From Argyresthia goedartella (taxonomy: Eukaryota > Arthropoda > Insecta > Lepidoptera > Argyresthiidae), in contig OX463809.1 in the NCBI GenBank assembly GCA_949825045.1, forward strand, positions 8,211,501 to 8,275,500: a DNA stretch of 64,000 bases, written 5' to 3'. Numbering within the stretch: position 1 is the first letter of the stretch; every line of letters begins with the position of its first letter. The translations under genes were made by a program, and so were the position numbers. Below are positions 32,365 to 44,329 of the stretch, piece by piece. The notes beneath the pieces are model-generated. The model ran no database searches. It saw only the letters and a program-made list of their open reading frames with translations, and was not told the DNA's origin.

Positions 32365-32481
32365 AGTTACAACACAAACATCCAGTCACGTAATTACTTG
32401 CTAAACGGAACACTTCATGAGCGAGTTCGACTCGCACTTAGCCACTTTTAAAATCTTAGAAACAAAGCATCTTAATACAAG

Positions 32482-32567
32482 GAAGACCATGAAATTTTAC
32501 ATTTATAAAATGTAAAATTTATGTAAAAATGTAAAAAAAGTGAAAAGATAAATTTCATGTCTTCCTA
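32482..32567. repeat. Small inverted repeat
   Basis: ggaagaccatgaaattt at 32482 pairs with aaatttcatgtcttcc ending at 32567, with a palindromic acatttataaaatgt inside. It is repeated in unit 2 at 39532-39617. Confidence 0.7.
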
Positions 32568-32782
32568 TTATTTACATATTAGTTTCATAAACAAAAATAA
32601 TCCTTATGAATATACCTTTTGATCGGTATCTTTAAATTACAGGGTTATTTTATAACCCATTTGGTGGGCGCGATTCTCGGTTACACAGAAGATTCAAAAT
32701 AAACGTTGAATGCAGTTATTGAAAAAAATTAAAAATTGTCGTCGCCGTTCGGAAAAATATTTTTTCTTTAATATTTGGTGAT

Positions 32783-33188
32783 ATTTAGACTGTAACCCAT
32801 TATAATTAACCTAAGATGTGTGGTTTAATATAGAGAACAATTTAAATGACCACCAAAATATTTTTTTCTTACCAAAATAGGTAAATGATCACCAAAAGTT
32901 GCAGAAAATATCAGGGCAAAATACTGCGGTAGCTTAGGTGAAGGGTAAAGGGGTGAGCGAAGCGAAGCCCCCTTTATCGTTCGTGTTAGGTTGAACATGT
33001 AAGAACAACAAAAAATACTGAAAACATAAACTTAAGTACACAAAACATGAAAATAAGTTTGGTGATCATTAATCCAAACAAAATTTGGTGATTCTGGCAG
33101 TCAAATCGAATTTATTGGTAGTAAAACAGGTGCGTTTTTGGTAATCCTTTAAACACAAGCCTTCATTATATTGGGTTACAGTCTAAAT
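32783..33188 (-). mobile_element. MITE D, intact copy
   Basis: Terminal inverted repeats ATTTAGACTGTAACCCA (32783-) and its complement ending at 33188 define a ~406-bp non-autonomous element. The interior holds the core with ctaaggtgaagggtaaagg and gagcgaagcgaagccccc, plus repeated tggtgatcatt words. It is duplicated in unit 2 at 39833-40238. Confidence 0.85.
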
Positions 33189-33880
33189 GAGTACTGAAAA
33201 ACATACAAAATATCAGGGATTAGTCACTTAGTAGTGTGGATCAGGGTAGGTGTCGCCAAAGGAGCAAAGAATGAATCAAAAATGTTAACTCCACTTATTT
33301 CTGTATTTCAATCGTACGACGCCTTTATAGAAAGGTATCCACCTAAAAGCAACGTTCCATAAATCACACGACACGGCATATTTCCTCAAAGTTGCGTCAC
33401 TTTATCACGTTCACACTCAAAGGGTCAGTGGAACCCGCACTCAGAGATTACGCCCAATCCATAGACGGAAGCTAAAACTGATGTCAAATTTGCGTAGATA
33501 ACACAATACAGAAGTCAAGTCTCCAAAACAAATGATCATATATTTTTTAATAAATGACAGTATTTAAATTATGGGAAATGTATGGTTTCAACAGGAGTCC
33601 CAATTGTGGGAAAAATCATAAATAAAAAACTAGTTTTACAAACTGTGTTGTGTGACTTGTCTAATGAAAATACTAGTTGCGAGTATTTGATCGAAGGTTG
33701 CGAGAATCTCAATTTTTTCACAAACCTGAAATGCTTAGTTAAAAAATATTTTGGAAAATGGGCAAAAAATACCATTCCTCCCTTATTTCCGAAAAAAACT
33801 CAAGAAAATTTTGAAGAAATCTGTGATATAGGTTTTTATTTCAATATTACAGAAAAAATATGAGATATATATGGTTTAAA
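33189..33880. other. Unassigned sequence in unit 1
   Basis: Plus-strand frame 33582-33863 (93 residues) has no recognised domain. The equivalent in unit 2 is frameshifted by a one-base deletion, which argues against coding constraint. Confidence 0.4.
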
Positions 33881-33884
33881 TAAG

Positions 33885-34122
33885 GGAGCCATAATTGTGG
33901 GACAAATCAGCATTCAACGCCACATACAAACTTATAAATGCGCCTGGTTACCTACAAGTATAATGAAAGAAGCCGCTCTAATAACTTTGTAAAAAATATT
34001 TTAGCTATCTAAACACAAAGGAAAATTAATGATACCTAATCCCCAGGCAAGAAACTTGAATATCATTGTGCGTTGGTACGGAACCCTACGTCCACCAGGC
34101 CGACTCGCACTAGACCGTTAAT
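33885..34122 (+). mobile_element. GTCY element 3' part
   Basis: gggagccataattgtgg, caacgccacatacaaacttat, gcgcctggttacctac and ggtacggaaccctacgtccaccaggccgactcgcac correspond in order to the 3' half of G1. The 5' half and microsatellite are missing. Confidence 0.6.
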
Positions 34123-34840
34123 TTTTGTAAATCAACCTTCTGTGGACTCAAACAGTAACGAGACACGTGACAATTCCTTTACGGTTCAATCAGAAGGGTT
34201 TGAAAATTTAATCATACATCATGTTCGCATTCAGCCGAACGAAACGCGCTGCGCACTAAATCTACCTATAAAATGCGGATGCGTCCTTTCACCACCAATT
34301 GACATGACTACCTACTGGGATTGATGTTAGGACACGAAATTCCAATTTCACGTGTTCCGCATACACACTGTATTGCTTGTGATTTGAAATTTATGAGCAC
34401 GAACATATTTGTTTTGAGTATATTAATCCAGCCTATATGCAAAGGTAGCATTTCAGAGCTTGCACTGCACTGACGGAATCGAGGCTGCATATCTCTATGT
34501 ATTTACATATGCCGGCAACATTTGCTGTGTCAGCCAACAAATCTCAGCATTTATGACTTTATGAATTCGTTTGAATAATTATGAACTTCGAAGCGAAAGC
34601 GAATAAGCAAGGTTGTATTCATAGAGTTGTTCGTATGCTAATTTACGAAGACGTTCGGAAGAGTGTTTTTTTATAAAGACATATCTAGCTAGATGTCATG
34701 TAAAATATTTACGTCCCCGCAGAGCGACTCCGTTCTTTCCCCGAATTCGAACAAGAAAGAGCTTTTATCTGTTATTCCACAACGCTTGCTGGAATGTGCT
34801 GCTCTGACAATTTGAACAACTTTCATAAACATAAACTTTT
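34123..34840. other. Unassigned sequence in unit 1
   Basis: No gene or repeat signature beyond being duplicated at 41172-41889. Confidence 0.35.
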
Positions 34841-35017
34841 ACATACAGGCACATACATTGCTTCTAGCCCCACACTAGGATACCCTGTGTCGTGGGAACC
34901 GGAAAAAGTGACGACACACACATATAAACATCCAAGAACTAAGTTTTTTTTGTAATGTATCCCCAGCAGGGGATCGAAACCGGGACCTCTCGCATGGTAG
35001 GCAAATCCACAACCGTG
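34841..35017 (-). mobile_element. SINE B copy, head cut by a MITE
   Basis: Body and B box (ggatcgaaaccgggacctctcgcatgg) are present. The head stops at aaccgtgag, where the MITE E terminal repeat begins. Duplicated at 41890-42066. Confidence 0.8.
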
Positions 35018-35353
35018 AGATAGTCAAAACCATTAGTTGATAAACTAACGCGTTAGTTGATCAACTATCGACAGATAGTAAACCAGACCGACAGGGTTTA
35101 GAATTTACGTTTCTTTTGTTCTTACTTCCCTGCGCTCGTCCCCTCTAGTCTTCATTTAAGCTGCCGCAGTGTTTGCTCTGGTATTCCGTTTGCAATTCAA
35201 GTTTAAACCAGTTTACTATTTAACGGTTTTAACCTTTAGTTTATCAATTAACGCGTCATATAGTAAGCAGTACACTACAGTTTACTATCTGTCGATAGTT
35301 GACCAACTAACGAGAATAAAAAAGTTGTTTATCAACAACGGTTTTGACAATCT
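35018..35353. mobile_element. MITE E copy
   Basis: Ends agatagtcaaaacc and ggttttgacaatct are inverted. Sub-terminal palindromes follow: gttagttgatcaactatcgacagatagtaaac on the left and gtttactatctgtcgatagttgaccaactaac on the right. The centre has the short form of the shared core (gttcttacttcc, cttcatttaagctgccgcagtgttt). Other copies: 42067-42402, 45001-45303, 49233-49413. Confidence 0.8.
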
Positions 35354-36800
35354 TATGGTGACATATACATAAAACTTGAATATAGATACAAGTGTAACAT
35401 GCTAGCACTTAAGCACACACTATAATACTAAATGATTACTCGTTTATTAAGCCAACAGAATCAGAGCATATACGATATGCCAGACTCAGAAATAACGTCT
35501 GGTATAACAGGCTTTACTTGTGTGTACCAAGATGTGTAAATTGCCGTGACTGATTACATGCTTGTGTTCCACACTGATATAGATAACATATATTGTATAT
35601 GCCAGGCAATATCCAATCCAAGTCAATATAATGTAAGTGTTGCTGTCACAACATACATAACTAGTAAATAAGTAATCTGTATTTTGGTTTGTGAAGTGCA
35701 ATAAAACAATTACGAGACTGTAGTATATTTCTAGACGCCAATATTTTGGTGGTTAGTTTAGAACATTATTATCGATTACTTAAGTGAACGGCTTAGTCTT
35801 GCACTATTTGTAATAAAATAAGATTATTTAAAATAAGATTCTTTTATAGACAGAGATCTGTCTATAAAATAATAAGTACTGACTGATCAACGCGGGGGCC
35901 AAACGGTTAGCTAGAAGGCTGAAATTTGTTTAGTAGCTTCCTTTTGTGATGTAGGGACCCACGAAGGAACAGTTTTACTGAAATCTGAACCTTAGGGTGT
36001 CAACAAGACCTTCAAAATTGTTATGGGAAGTTTGTATGTAAAATTTCTTCGAATGCTTCTTTGATAGAAACTTGAACTTATCTGAACCGTCAATAGCGAT
36101 TTGCGGGCGATGAACAAAACAATAATTCTAAAATTAAAAATATCACAGAAAGCCGTTACAGGGATGTTCTGCACAGACCAGCCAAGCGTTTACATATTTA
36201 TTCGGTAAGTTTTCAGGTTTTTGTAAACATGCTCGTGCATTGAAATACTGGTAGTTCTTTTACAAATCTTCTTCCGAAAACTTTACTCTAAATTCAATTT
36301 CAAAAAGTTGGCTCCATTACCTTTTGGTTTGCTTTTCTTGTTGGATCTCAGCTACGGTTTCTTGTTGGCTGTCTAGTCTAACGGAATATCTACCAGTGTA
36401 CCTATCTGCAAATCTACTAATTGTTATGTAAACCTCTGAAGTGTATTGTGTAGTGTGTAATTTTCCGAGATTTTGGGGTCTTGCTACCGCCTCAGAGACC
36501 ACCTCGTTTGCTTTGGTCTTCCTATACTGCCCGATCCCTACCACTATTTGCTGACCATCCCACCACTCTCTGCTGGCCACTCTACACTTCCAGACTCCTG
36601 TCGATCCAACTCCCGACTTCTCAACTCAGCCTGGCACCTCCGCTTCTCCACATCACGCTGCTGCATTAAGACTCAGGAGAGTGCTAGTAACTAAGGGTAT
36701 GGAAATTCATGCTAGCTAGAGTTCTTTGCCGTGAAAGCCTCGACTAGCCGCGGTCTTCATGGATAAACTGTGTATATGGTAAATAACTTCTTCATAAATA
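35354..36800. other. Unassigned sequence in unit 1
   Basis: Contains a 12-bp-stem hairpin at 35842-35869 and open frames on both strands at 36317-36694 with no recognised domain. An 87-residue minus frame (36317-36580) is preserved in unit 2 with one substitution, but identity is that high in non-coding parts as well. Confidence 0.35.
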
Positions 36801-37066
36801 ATAATAATAATAATAATACCTTGGACACTTTGATACTTTACACACATTGATCTAGCCCCAAACTATATAGGATTCCCTGTATCTTGGGTACTAGACAACG
36901 ATACACATACTTATATAGATAAATATTATAATTAGATAGATAAATAACCATGACTAGGGTACAAACATCCGTTCTCACCAAACAAATAATTGCCCCCACC
37001 GGGACTCGAACCCGGGACCCTTGGCTTCGTAGGCAGGGTCACTGCCGACTCGGCCATTCGGGTCGT
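36801..37066 (-). mobile_element. SINE A copy 4
   Basis: Reverse-oriented full copy with an ATT-repeat tail (36801-36817) and head complement ending cggccattcgggtcgt. Duplicated at 43850-44115. Confidence 0.85.
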
Positions 37067-37280
37067 CGGGCCATTTTATTTGTAAATCTGATAGATAGGA
37101 AACTAGGACAGCCTCAACAGTTTCACCATTTTCATTGGTTTTTCTCTCTATTACTAAATCTTATCTAATAAATCTTTAATATATCTCATCTATCCTACAT
37201 TTAACAGCACCATTGTAACCAATATTTATACTTCTTTTTAGTGACAATCCATTATTATTATTATTTGTTTCTTAGTTTTT

Positions 37281-37379
37281 TTCACTCCTCTTCTAGGAGG
37301 TCACAGTTAGTCCTGAGTACGGGCCGTAGCCAAGTGCTAAGGATCTATGAGTTTCCTAAAAAATTGCGAACTATCACGG
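37281..37379 (-). pseudogene. LINE C-terminal fragment truncated at the duplication joint
   Basis: Matches 44330-44434, the downstream part of the LINE frame described at 44330-44790. The coding sequence upstream of this point is absent because the duplicated unit ends here. Confidence 0.7.
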
Positions 37380-37558
37380 TAAACTTCTACGGTAGTCTTG
37401 CTTGTATTATTTCTAAGTTAACTAAACATTTTCATTTTGAAAAAATAAATAACTGCAATGGAAGATTAAAAACGCCTGTGTTAACCGGGACTCGAACCCG
37501 CCAATGAGGAAAAAAATTACCCAGTAATTCTTGGATACCGATCCAAGATCATTTTTAG

Positions 37559-38472
37559 TCTCTTCCCTGTCCAACATCATGTTCTCTCTGCTTCTCAACG
37601 ATCTCCCACAAAACATAGATACTGCCGACGTATTAATGTACGCTGATGATGTTGCTGGAATAGTATATGCACCAGACCTGGTCATGCTGGAACAGAAACT
37701 TAATATCACTGTCGCTAAACTCTCCGAATGGTTCTCTCGAAATGGCCTCATCCTAAACATCAAGAAAACCCAATTCATGCACTTTCAGCTGGGAGGAAAC
37801 GCCCCACGAAGAATGTCGGTTCAGGTTAACGTGGTTCCTATAGAACAAATAGATGTCGCGGGATTTCTCGGGTTTCAATTGGACAAGGGATTGACCTGGG
37901 AGGCGCACATTGACAGGTTGTGTCGAAAGTTGGCAAGTGCGTGTTTCGCGCTTCATCGCCTTTCGTGGACTGTCCCAAAGGAGGTTGTTCGGTCTTGCTA
38001 CTTCGCGACCGTACACTCTCTGCTCCAATATGGCGCAGAGCTTTGGGGGCGCGCCACTGATTGGGAGCGCGCATTCAGGATGCAGAAGAGAGCAGTAAGA
38101 GCCATTGCGCGAGTGCCCCTGGACACACCCGCGAGGCCGCTGTTCAAATCGCTCCATATCTTGACTTTACCGGCTGTGGTAATATTCCAGGTGGCTGTGT
38201 ATGCTCACCAAAACATAGACGCCTATCGCGCCCATAAAGATGTCCATAGGTACGCAACACGCAACGCCAATAATTTGGTCACAATCTCCCGCCGTCTGAC
38301 GAAAACATGTAAATCGACACATGCGATGGGTCCGTCGATTTACAACAAATTGCCGGGGCACATCACATCCGCTCCAAGTACCGGGGCATTTAAAGCCAGA
38401 CTAAAGCGGTGGCTTATTGAGCTGACGCCCTACAGCCACGAGGAATTCGTAACGCACTCACGATCTAGGTAA
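37559..38472 (+). pseudogene. Jockey/CR1-group LINE RT, 5'-truncated, otherwise open
   Basis: About 300 codons are open to TAA at 38470-38472. The first codons (37531-37558) belong to the upstream repeat; homology starts at SSLSNIMFSLLLNDLP, which follows RT motif B. Then come LMYADDVAGIV (motif C; the YADD aspartates are intact), SEWFSRNGLILNIKKTQ, VAGFLGFQLDKGLTWEAHI, LLQYGAELWGRA, RMQKRAVRAIARV, and at the end YNKLPGHI and FKARLKRWLIEL. The fingers, motif A and the endonuclease are missing, so no activity is expected. The lack of stops suggests a recent insertion. Confidence 0.85.
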
Positions 38473-38660
38473 AATTTATTTATAAATAGGTACAGCCCCC
38501 CCTACAGGTTGTAGCCTTACTTGACATTTGAACTACATATTTTTTATATTTTTGATGACCATGACATATTGTACAAGATTACTTAAGACTTATTTTTGCT
38601 ATTTTTGTATTGATATTAATACCAAATGACATGTAATACTAACCTATTACGAATAAACGT
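38473..38660 (+). mobile_element. 3' UTR of the unit-2 LINE
   Basis: Short AT-rich non-coding stretch ending gaataaacgt directly before the 7-mer array. Together with 37559-38472 and 38661-38811 it forms one 5'-truncated retrotransposon copy. Confidence 0.75.
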
Positions 38661-38811
38661 CTTATGTCTTATGTCTTATGTCTTATGTCTTATGTCTTAT
38701 GTCTTATGTCTTATGTCTTATGTCTTATGTCTTATGTCTTATGTCTTATGTCTTATGTCTTATGTCTTATGTCTTATGTCTTATGTCTTATGTCTTATGT
38801 CTTATGTCTTA
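38661..38811 (+). repeat. (CTTATGT)~21 heptanucleotide array
   Basis: A pure 7-bp array directly at the LINE 3' end, replacing poly(A). Its last unit joins the middle of another LINE's coding sequence (38810/31760) in what is otherwise the duplicated unit. Frames reading MSYVLCL repeatedly through it are spurious. Confidence 0.9.
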
Positions 38812-39414
38812 TTCTTTTTTATCTTTTCAATATATTGAAAAATCCGCGCTACCCCAGCTACCTTCGAGACCGCTTTGAGTATTTCTTTTCAGGAGATCGG
38901 CAACGGAGATCTCACACGGTCTCACTCTTAGTAGCCACTCCAAGGCATACCACTTCCGCATATGAGCACTCCTTCAGGTTGCAGGCGGTCCGACAGTGGA
39001 ACGCACTTCCTTGTGCGATAAGAGACAGCCCCACTCTTTTCGCTTTCAAAAACCGGGTAAAAGAGCACTTCCTCTCTCTTTTGTGATAGTTGTAGTATGT
39101 ATATTATTATTATATGTTAACTTTATGTACAGGTTTATGTATGTATTGATACGTATTTAGTAGTTTGGTATATACGAGTATGTATTTTATTTACCGTATT
39201 TTATAGATATGTAATTTACTTATATGTATTTTATTATTGTTTAGATATTGTGCACTGCCTACCCTTTATTGATAAAATTTTCTGTCATGCCTTGGTTTGC
39301 TGGAAGAAATCTCTCTTTAGAGATAACCTCGCCTTTGTACATATGTTTTCTCTTAATGTATCTTTTTAATAAATAACTGTGTTCAATAAAGAATTATGAA
39401 TTATGAATTATGAA
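38811..39414 (+). mobile_element. LINE C-terminus and 3' UTR, second copy
   Basis: Same LINE copy as 31761-32364 in unit 1, including the (GAATTAT)3 tail at about 39390-39412, but missing the first ~327 bp of its unit-1 counterpart. The coding frame ends at 39084-39086. Confidence 0.85.
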
Positions 39415-39502
39415 AGTTACAACACAAACATCCAGTCACGTAATTACTTGCTAAACGGAACACTTCATGAGCGAGTTCGACTCGCACTTAGCCACTTTTA
39501 AA
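39415..39502 (+). mobile_element. GTCY element 3' end (remnant of G5)
   Basis: Corresponds to 32365-32452; the 5' part of this element is absent from unit 2. Confidence 0.7.
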
Positions 39503-39832
39503 ATCTTAGAAACAAAGCATCTTAATACAAGGAAGACCATGAAATTTTACATTTATAAAATGTAAAATTTATGTAAAAATGTAAAAAAAGTGAAAAGATA
39601 AATTTCATGTCTTCCTATTATTTACATATTAGTTTCATAAACAAAAATAATCCTTATGAATATACCTTTTGATCGGTATCTTTAAATTACAGGGTTATTT
39701 TATAACCCATTTGGTGGGCGCGATTCTCGGTTACACAGAAGATTCAAAATAAACGTTGAATGCAGTTATTGAAAAAAATTAAAAATTGTCGTCGCCGTTC
39801 GGAAAAATATTTTTTCTTTAATATTTGGTGAT

Positions 39833-40238
39833 ATTTAGACTGTAACCCATTATAATTAACCTAAGATGTGTGGTTTAATATAGAGAACAATTTAAATGAC
39901 CACCAAAATATTTTTTTCTTACCAAAATAGGTAAATGATCACCAAAAGTTGCAGAAAATATCAGGGCAAAATACTGCGGTAGCTTAGGTGAAGGGTAAAG
40001 GGGTGAGCGAAGCGAAGCCCCCTTTATCGTTCGTGTTAGGTTGAACATGTAAGAACAACAAAAAATACTGAAAACATAAACTTAAGTACACAAAACATGA
40101 AAATAAGTTTGGTGATCATTAATCCAAACAAAATTTGGTGATTCTGGCAGTCAAATCGAATTTATTGGTAGTAAAACAGGTGCGTTTTTGGTAATCCTTT
40201 AAACACAAGCCTTCATTATATTGGGTTACAGTCTAAAT
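39833..40238 (-). mobile_element. MITE D, unit-2 copy
   Basis: Duplicate of 32783-33188 with both terminal inverted repeats. Confidence 0.85.
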
Positions 40239-41889
40239 GAGTACTGAAAAACATACAAAATATCAGGGATTAGTCACTTAGTAGTGTGGATCAGGGTAGG
40301 TGTCGCCAAAGGAGCAAAGAATGAATCAAAAATGTTAACTCCACTTATTTCTGTATTTCAATCGTACGACGCCTTTATAGAAAGGTATCCACCTAAAAGC
40401 AACGTTCCATAAATCACACGACACGGCATATTTCCTCAAAGTTGCGTCACTTTATCACGTTCACACTCAAAGGGTCAGTGGAACCCGCACTCAGAGATTA
40501 CGCCCAATCCATAGACGGAAGCTAAAACTGATGTCAAATTTGCGTAGATAACACAATACAGAAGTCAAGTCTCCAAAACAAATGATCATATATTTTTTAA
40601 TAAATGACAGTATTTAAATTATGGGAAATGTATGGTTTCAACAGGAGTCCCAATTGTGGGACAAATCATAAATAAAAAACTAGTTTTACAAACTGTGTTG
40701 TGTGACTTGTCTAATGAAAATACTAGTTGCGAGTATTTGATCGAAGGTTGCGAGAATCTCAATTTTTTCACAAACCTGAAATGCTTAGTTAAAAAATATT
40801 TTGGAAAATGGGCAAAAAATACCATTCCTCCCTTATTTCCGAAAAAAACTAAGAAAATTTTGAAGAAATCTGTGATATAGGTTTTTATTTCAATATTACA
40901 GAAAAAATATGAGATATATATGGTTTAAATAAGGGAGCCATAATTGTGGGACAAATCAGCATTCAACGCCACATACAAACTTATAAATGCGCCTGATTAC
41001 CTACAAGTATAATGAAAGAAGCCGCTCTAATAACTTTGTAAAAAATATTTTAGCTATCTAAACACAAAGGAAAATTAATGATACCTATTCCCCAGGCAAG
41101 AAACTTGAATATCATTGTGCGTTGGTACGGAACCCTACGTCCACCAGGCCGACTCGCACTAGACCGTTAATTTTTGTAAATCAACCTTCTGTGGACTCAA
41201 ACAGTAACGAGACACGTGACAATTCCTTTACGGTTCAATCAGAAGGGTTTGAAAATTTAATCATACATCATGTTCGCATTCAGCCGAACGAAACGCGCTG
41301 CGCACTAAATCTACCTATAAAATACGGATGCGTCCTTTCACCACCAATTGACATGACTACCTACTGGGATTGATGTTAGGACACGAAATTCCAATTTCAC
41401 GTGTTCCGCATACACACTGTATTGCTTGTGATTTGAAATTTATGAGCACGAACATATTTGTTTTGAGTATATTAATCCAGCCTATATGCAAAGGTAGCAT
41501 TTCAGAGCTTGCACTGCACTGACGGAATCGAGGCTGCATATCTCTATTTATTTACATATGCCGGCAACATTTGCTGTGTCAGCCAACAAATCTCAGCATT
41601 TATGACTTTATGAATTCGTTTGAATAATTATGAACTTCGAAGCGAAAGCGAATAAGCAAGGTTGTATTCATAGAGTTGTTCGTATGCTAATTTACGAAGA
41701 CGTTCGGAAGAGTGTTTTTTTATAAAGACATATCTAGCTAGATGTCATGTAAAATATTTACGTCCCCGCAGAGCGACTCCATTCTTTCCCCGAATTCGAA
41801 CAAGAAAGAGCTTTTATCTGTTATTCCACAACGCTTGCTGGAATGTGCTGCTCTGACAATTTGAACAACTTTCATAAACATAAACTTTT
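40239..41889. other. Unit-2 counterpart of 33189-34840
   Basis: Contains the GTCY 3' part at 40934-41171 and otherwise unassigned sequence. The frame at 40632-40880 is shifted relative to unit 1 by a one-base deletion near 40850. Confidence 0.5.
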
Positions 41890-42066
41890 ACATACAGGCA
41901 CATACATTGCTTCTAGCCCCACACTAGGATACCCTGTGTCGTGGGAACCGGAAAAAGTGACGACACACACATATAAACATCCAAGAACTAAGTTTTTTTT
42001 GTAATGTATCCCCAGCAGGGGATCGAAACCGGGACCTCTCGCATGGTAGGCAAATCCACAACCGTG
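41890..42066 (-). mobile_element. SINE B, unit-2 copy
   Basis: Duplicate of 34841-35017, cut by the same MITE. Confidence 0.8.
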
Positions 42067-42402
42067 AGATAGTCAAAACCATTAGTTGATAAACTAACGC
42101 GTTAGTTGATCAACTATCGACAGATAGTAAACCAGACCGACAGGGTTTAGAATTTACGTTTCTTTTGTTCTTACTTCCCTGCGCTCGTCCCCTCTAGTCT
42201 TCATTTAAGCTGCCGCAGTGTTTGCTCTGGTATTCCGTTTGCAATTCAAGTTTAAACCAGTTTACTATTTAACGGTTTTAACCTTTAGTTTATCAATTAA
42301 CGCGTCATATAGTAAGCAGTACACTACAGTTTACTATCTGTCGATAGTTGACCAACTAACGAGAATAAAAAAGTTGTTTATCAACAACGGTTTTGACAAT
42401 CT
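42067..42402. mobile_element. MITE E, unit-2 copy
   Basis: Duplicate of 35018-35353. Confidence 0.8.
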
Positions 42403-43849
42403 TATGGTGACATATACATAAAACTTGAATATAGATACAAGTGTTACATGCTAGCACTTAAGCACACACTATAATACTAAATGATTACTTGTTTATTAAG
42501 CCAACAGAATCAGAGCATATACGATATGCCAGACTCAGAAATAACGTCTGGTATAACAGGCTTTACTTGTGTGTACCAAGATGTGTAAATTGCCGTGACT
42601 GATTACATGCTTGTGTTCCACACTGATATAGATAACATATATTGTATATGCCAGGCAATATCCAATCCAAGTCAATATAATGTAAGTGTTGCTGTCACAA
42701 CATACATAACTAGTAAATAAGTAATCTGTATTTTGGTTTGTGAAGTGCAATAAAACAATTACGAGACTGTAGTATATTTCTAGACGCCAATATTTTGGTG
42801 GTTAGTTTAGAACATTATTATCGATTACTTAAGTGAACGGCTTAGTCTTGCACTATTTGTAATAAAATAAGATTATTTAAAATAAGATTCTTTTATAGAC
42901 AGAGATCTGTCTATAAAATAATAAGTACTGACTGATCAACGCGGGGGCCAAACGGTTAGCTAGAAGGCTGAAATTTGATTAGTAGCTTCCTTTTGTGATG
43001 TAGGGACCCACGAAGGAACAGTTTTACTGAAATCTGACCCTTAGGGTGTCAAAAAGACCTTCAAAATTGTTATGGGAAGTTTGTATGTAAAATTTCTTCG
43101 AATGCTTCTTTGATAGAAACTTGAACTTATCTGAACCGTCAATAGCGATTTGCGGGCGATGAACAAAACAATAATTCTAAAATTAAAAATATCACAGAAA
43201 GCCGTTACAGGGATGTTCTGCACAGGCCAGCCAAGCGTTTACATATTTATTCGGTAAGTTTTCAGGTTTTTGTAAACATGTTCGTGCATTGAAATACTGG
43301 TAGTTCTTTTACAAATCTTCTTCCGAAAACTTTACTCTAAATTCAATTTCAAAAAGTTGGCTCCATTACCTTTTGGTTTGCTTTTCTTGTTGGATCTCAG
43401 CTTCGGTTTCTTGTTGGCTGTCTAGTCTAACGGAATATCTACCAGTGTACCTATCTGCAAATCTACTAATTGTTATGTAAACCTCTGAAGTGTATTGTGT
43501 AGTGTGTAATTTTCCGAGATTTTGGGGTCTTGCTACCGCCTCAGAGACCACCTCGTTTGCTTTGGTCTTCCTATACTGCCCGATCCCTACCACTATTTGC
43601 TGACCATCCCACCACTCTCTGCTGGCCACTCTACACTTCCAGACTCCTGTCGATCCAACTCCCGACTTCTCAACTCAGCCTGGCACCTCCGCTTCTCCAC
43701 ATCACGCTGCTGCATTAAGACTCAGGAGAGTGCTAGTAACTAAGGGTATGGAAATTCATGCTAGCTAGAGTTCTTTGCCGTGAAAGCCTCGACTAGCCGC
43801 GGTCTTCATGGATAAACTGTGTATATGGTAAATAACTTCTTCATAAATA
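42403..43849. other. Unit-2 counterpart of 35354-36800
   Basis: Same unassigned sequence as unit 1, with the hairpin now at 42891-42918. No gene recognised. Confidence 0.4.
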
Positions 43850-44115
43850 ATAATAATAATAATAATACCTTGGACACTTTGATACTTTACACACATTGAT
43901 CTAGCCCCAAACTATATAGGATTCCCTGTATCTTGGGTACTAGACAACGATACACATACTTATATAGATAAATATTATAATTAGATGGATAAATAACCAT
44001 GACTAGGGTACAAACATCCGTTCTCACCAAACAAATAATTGCCCCCACCGGGACTCGAACCCGGGACCCTTGGCTTCGTAGGCAGAGTCACTGCCGACTC
44101 GGCCATTCGGGTCGT
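43850..44115 (-). mobile_element. SINE A, unit-2 copy
   Basis: Duplicate of 36801-37066 with three substitutions noticed. Confidence 0.85.
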
Positions 44116-44329
44116 CGGGCCATTTTATTTGTAAGTCTGATAGATAGGAAACTAGGACAGCCTCAACAGTTTCACCATTTTCATTGGTTTTTCTCTCTAT
44201 TACTAAATCTTATCTAATAAATCTTTAATATATCTCATCTATCCTACATTTAACAGCACCATTGTAACCAATATTTATACTTCTTTTTAGTGACAATCCA
44301 TTATTATTATTATTATTATTTGTTTCTTA

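Larger units (their letters stand above)
30904..32452 (+). mobile_element. GTCY-type element G5, interrupted by a LINE
   Basis: 30904-31431 matches G2 (ggagaaataaggaactcttaaagtttcgtcaagt, aaagggggttcc, ccttccaaagtgga, tttgtcattcatacaaacactatgaaaa). The remainder resumes at about 32361 (aaagttacaacacaaacatccagtcac) and ends near 32452 (gcgagttcgactcgcacttagccac). A LINE occupies 31432-32364. Confidence 0.75.
30317..37380. repeat. Tandem duplication, unit 1 (~7.06 kb)
   Basis: 31760-37379 matches 38810-44434 base for base with roughly 25 substitutions and a few short indels, about 99.5% identity by eye. The first ~177 bp (30317-30493) also match 37381-37558. The stretch 30494-31759 has no counterpart in unit 2. 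The units are head to tail with period about 7,050-7,065. A minus-strand LINE runs unbroken across the right edge of unit 2 but is cut at 37380, so 37380/37381 is the novel joint. Confidence 0.9.

Noticed and set aside
33582..33863. Duplicated 93-residue gene (second copy at 40632)
   Set aside because: A one-base deletion shifts the frame in unit 2, and the substitution rate is not lower than in surrounding non-coding sequence.
36317..36694. Overlapping frames of 87, 73 and 62 residues preserved in both duplicated units
   Set aside because: Preservation follows from 99.5% overall identity; three mutually overlapping frames on two strands cannot all be coding and none has a domain.
38661..38811. 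CRISPR-like array
   Set aside because: A 7-bp pure tandem repeat without spacers in an insect genome is a microsatellite.
38626..38878. Repetitive MSYVLCL frames in three phases
   Set aside because: They are translations of the (CTTATGT)n array; all phases stay open because the 7-mer lacks stops.
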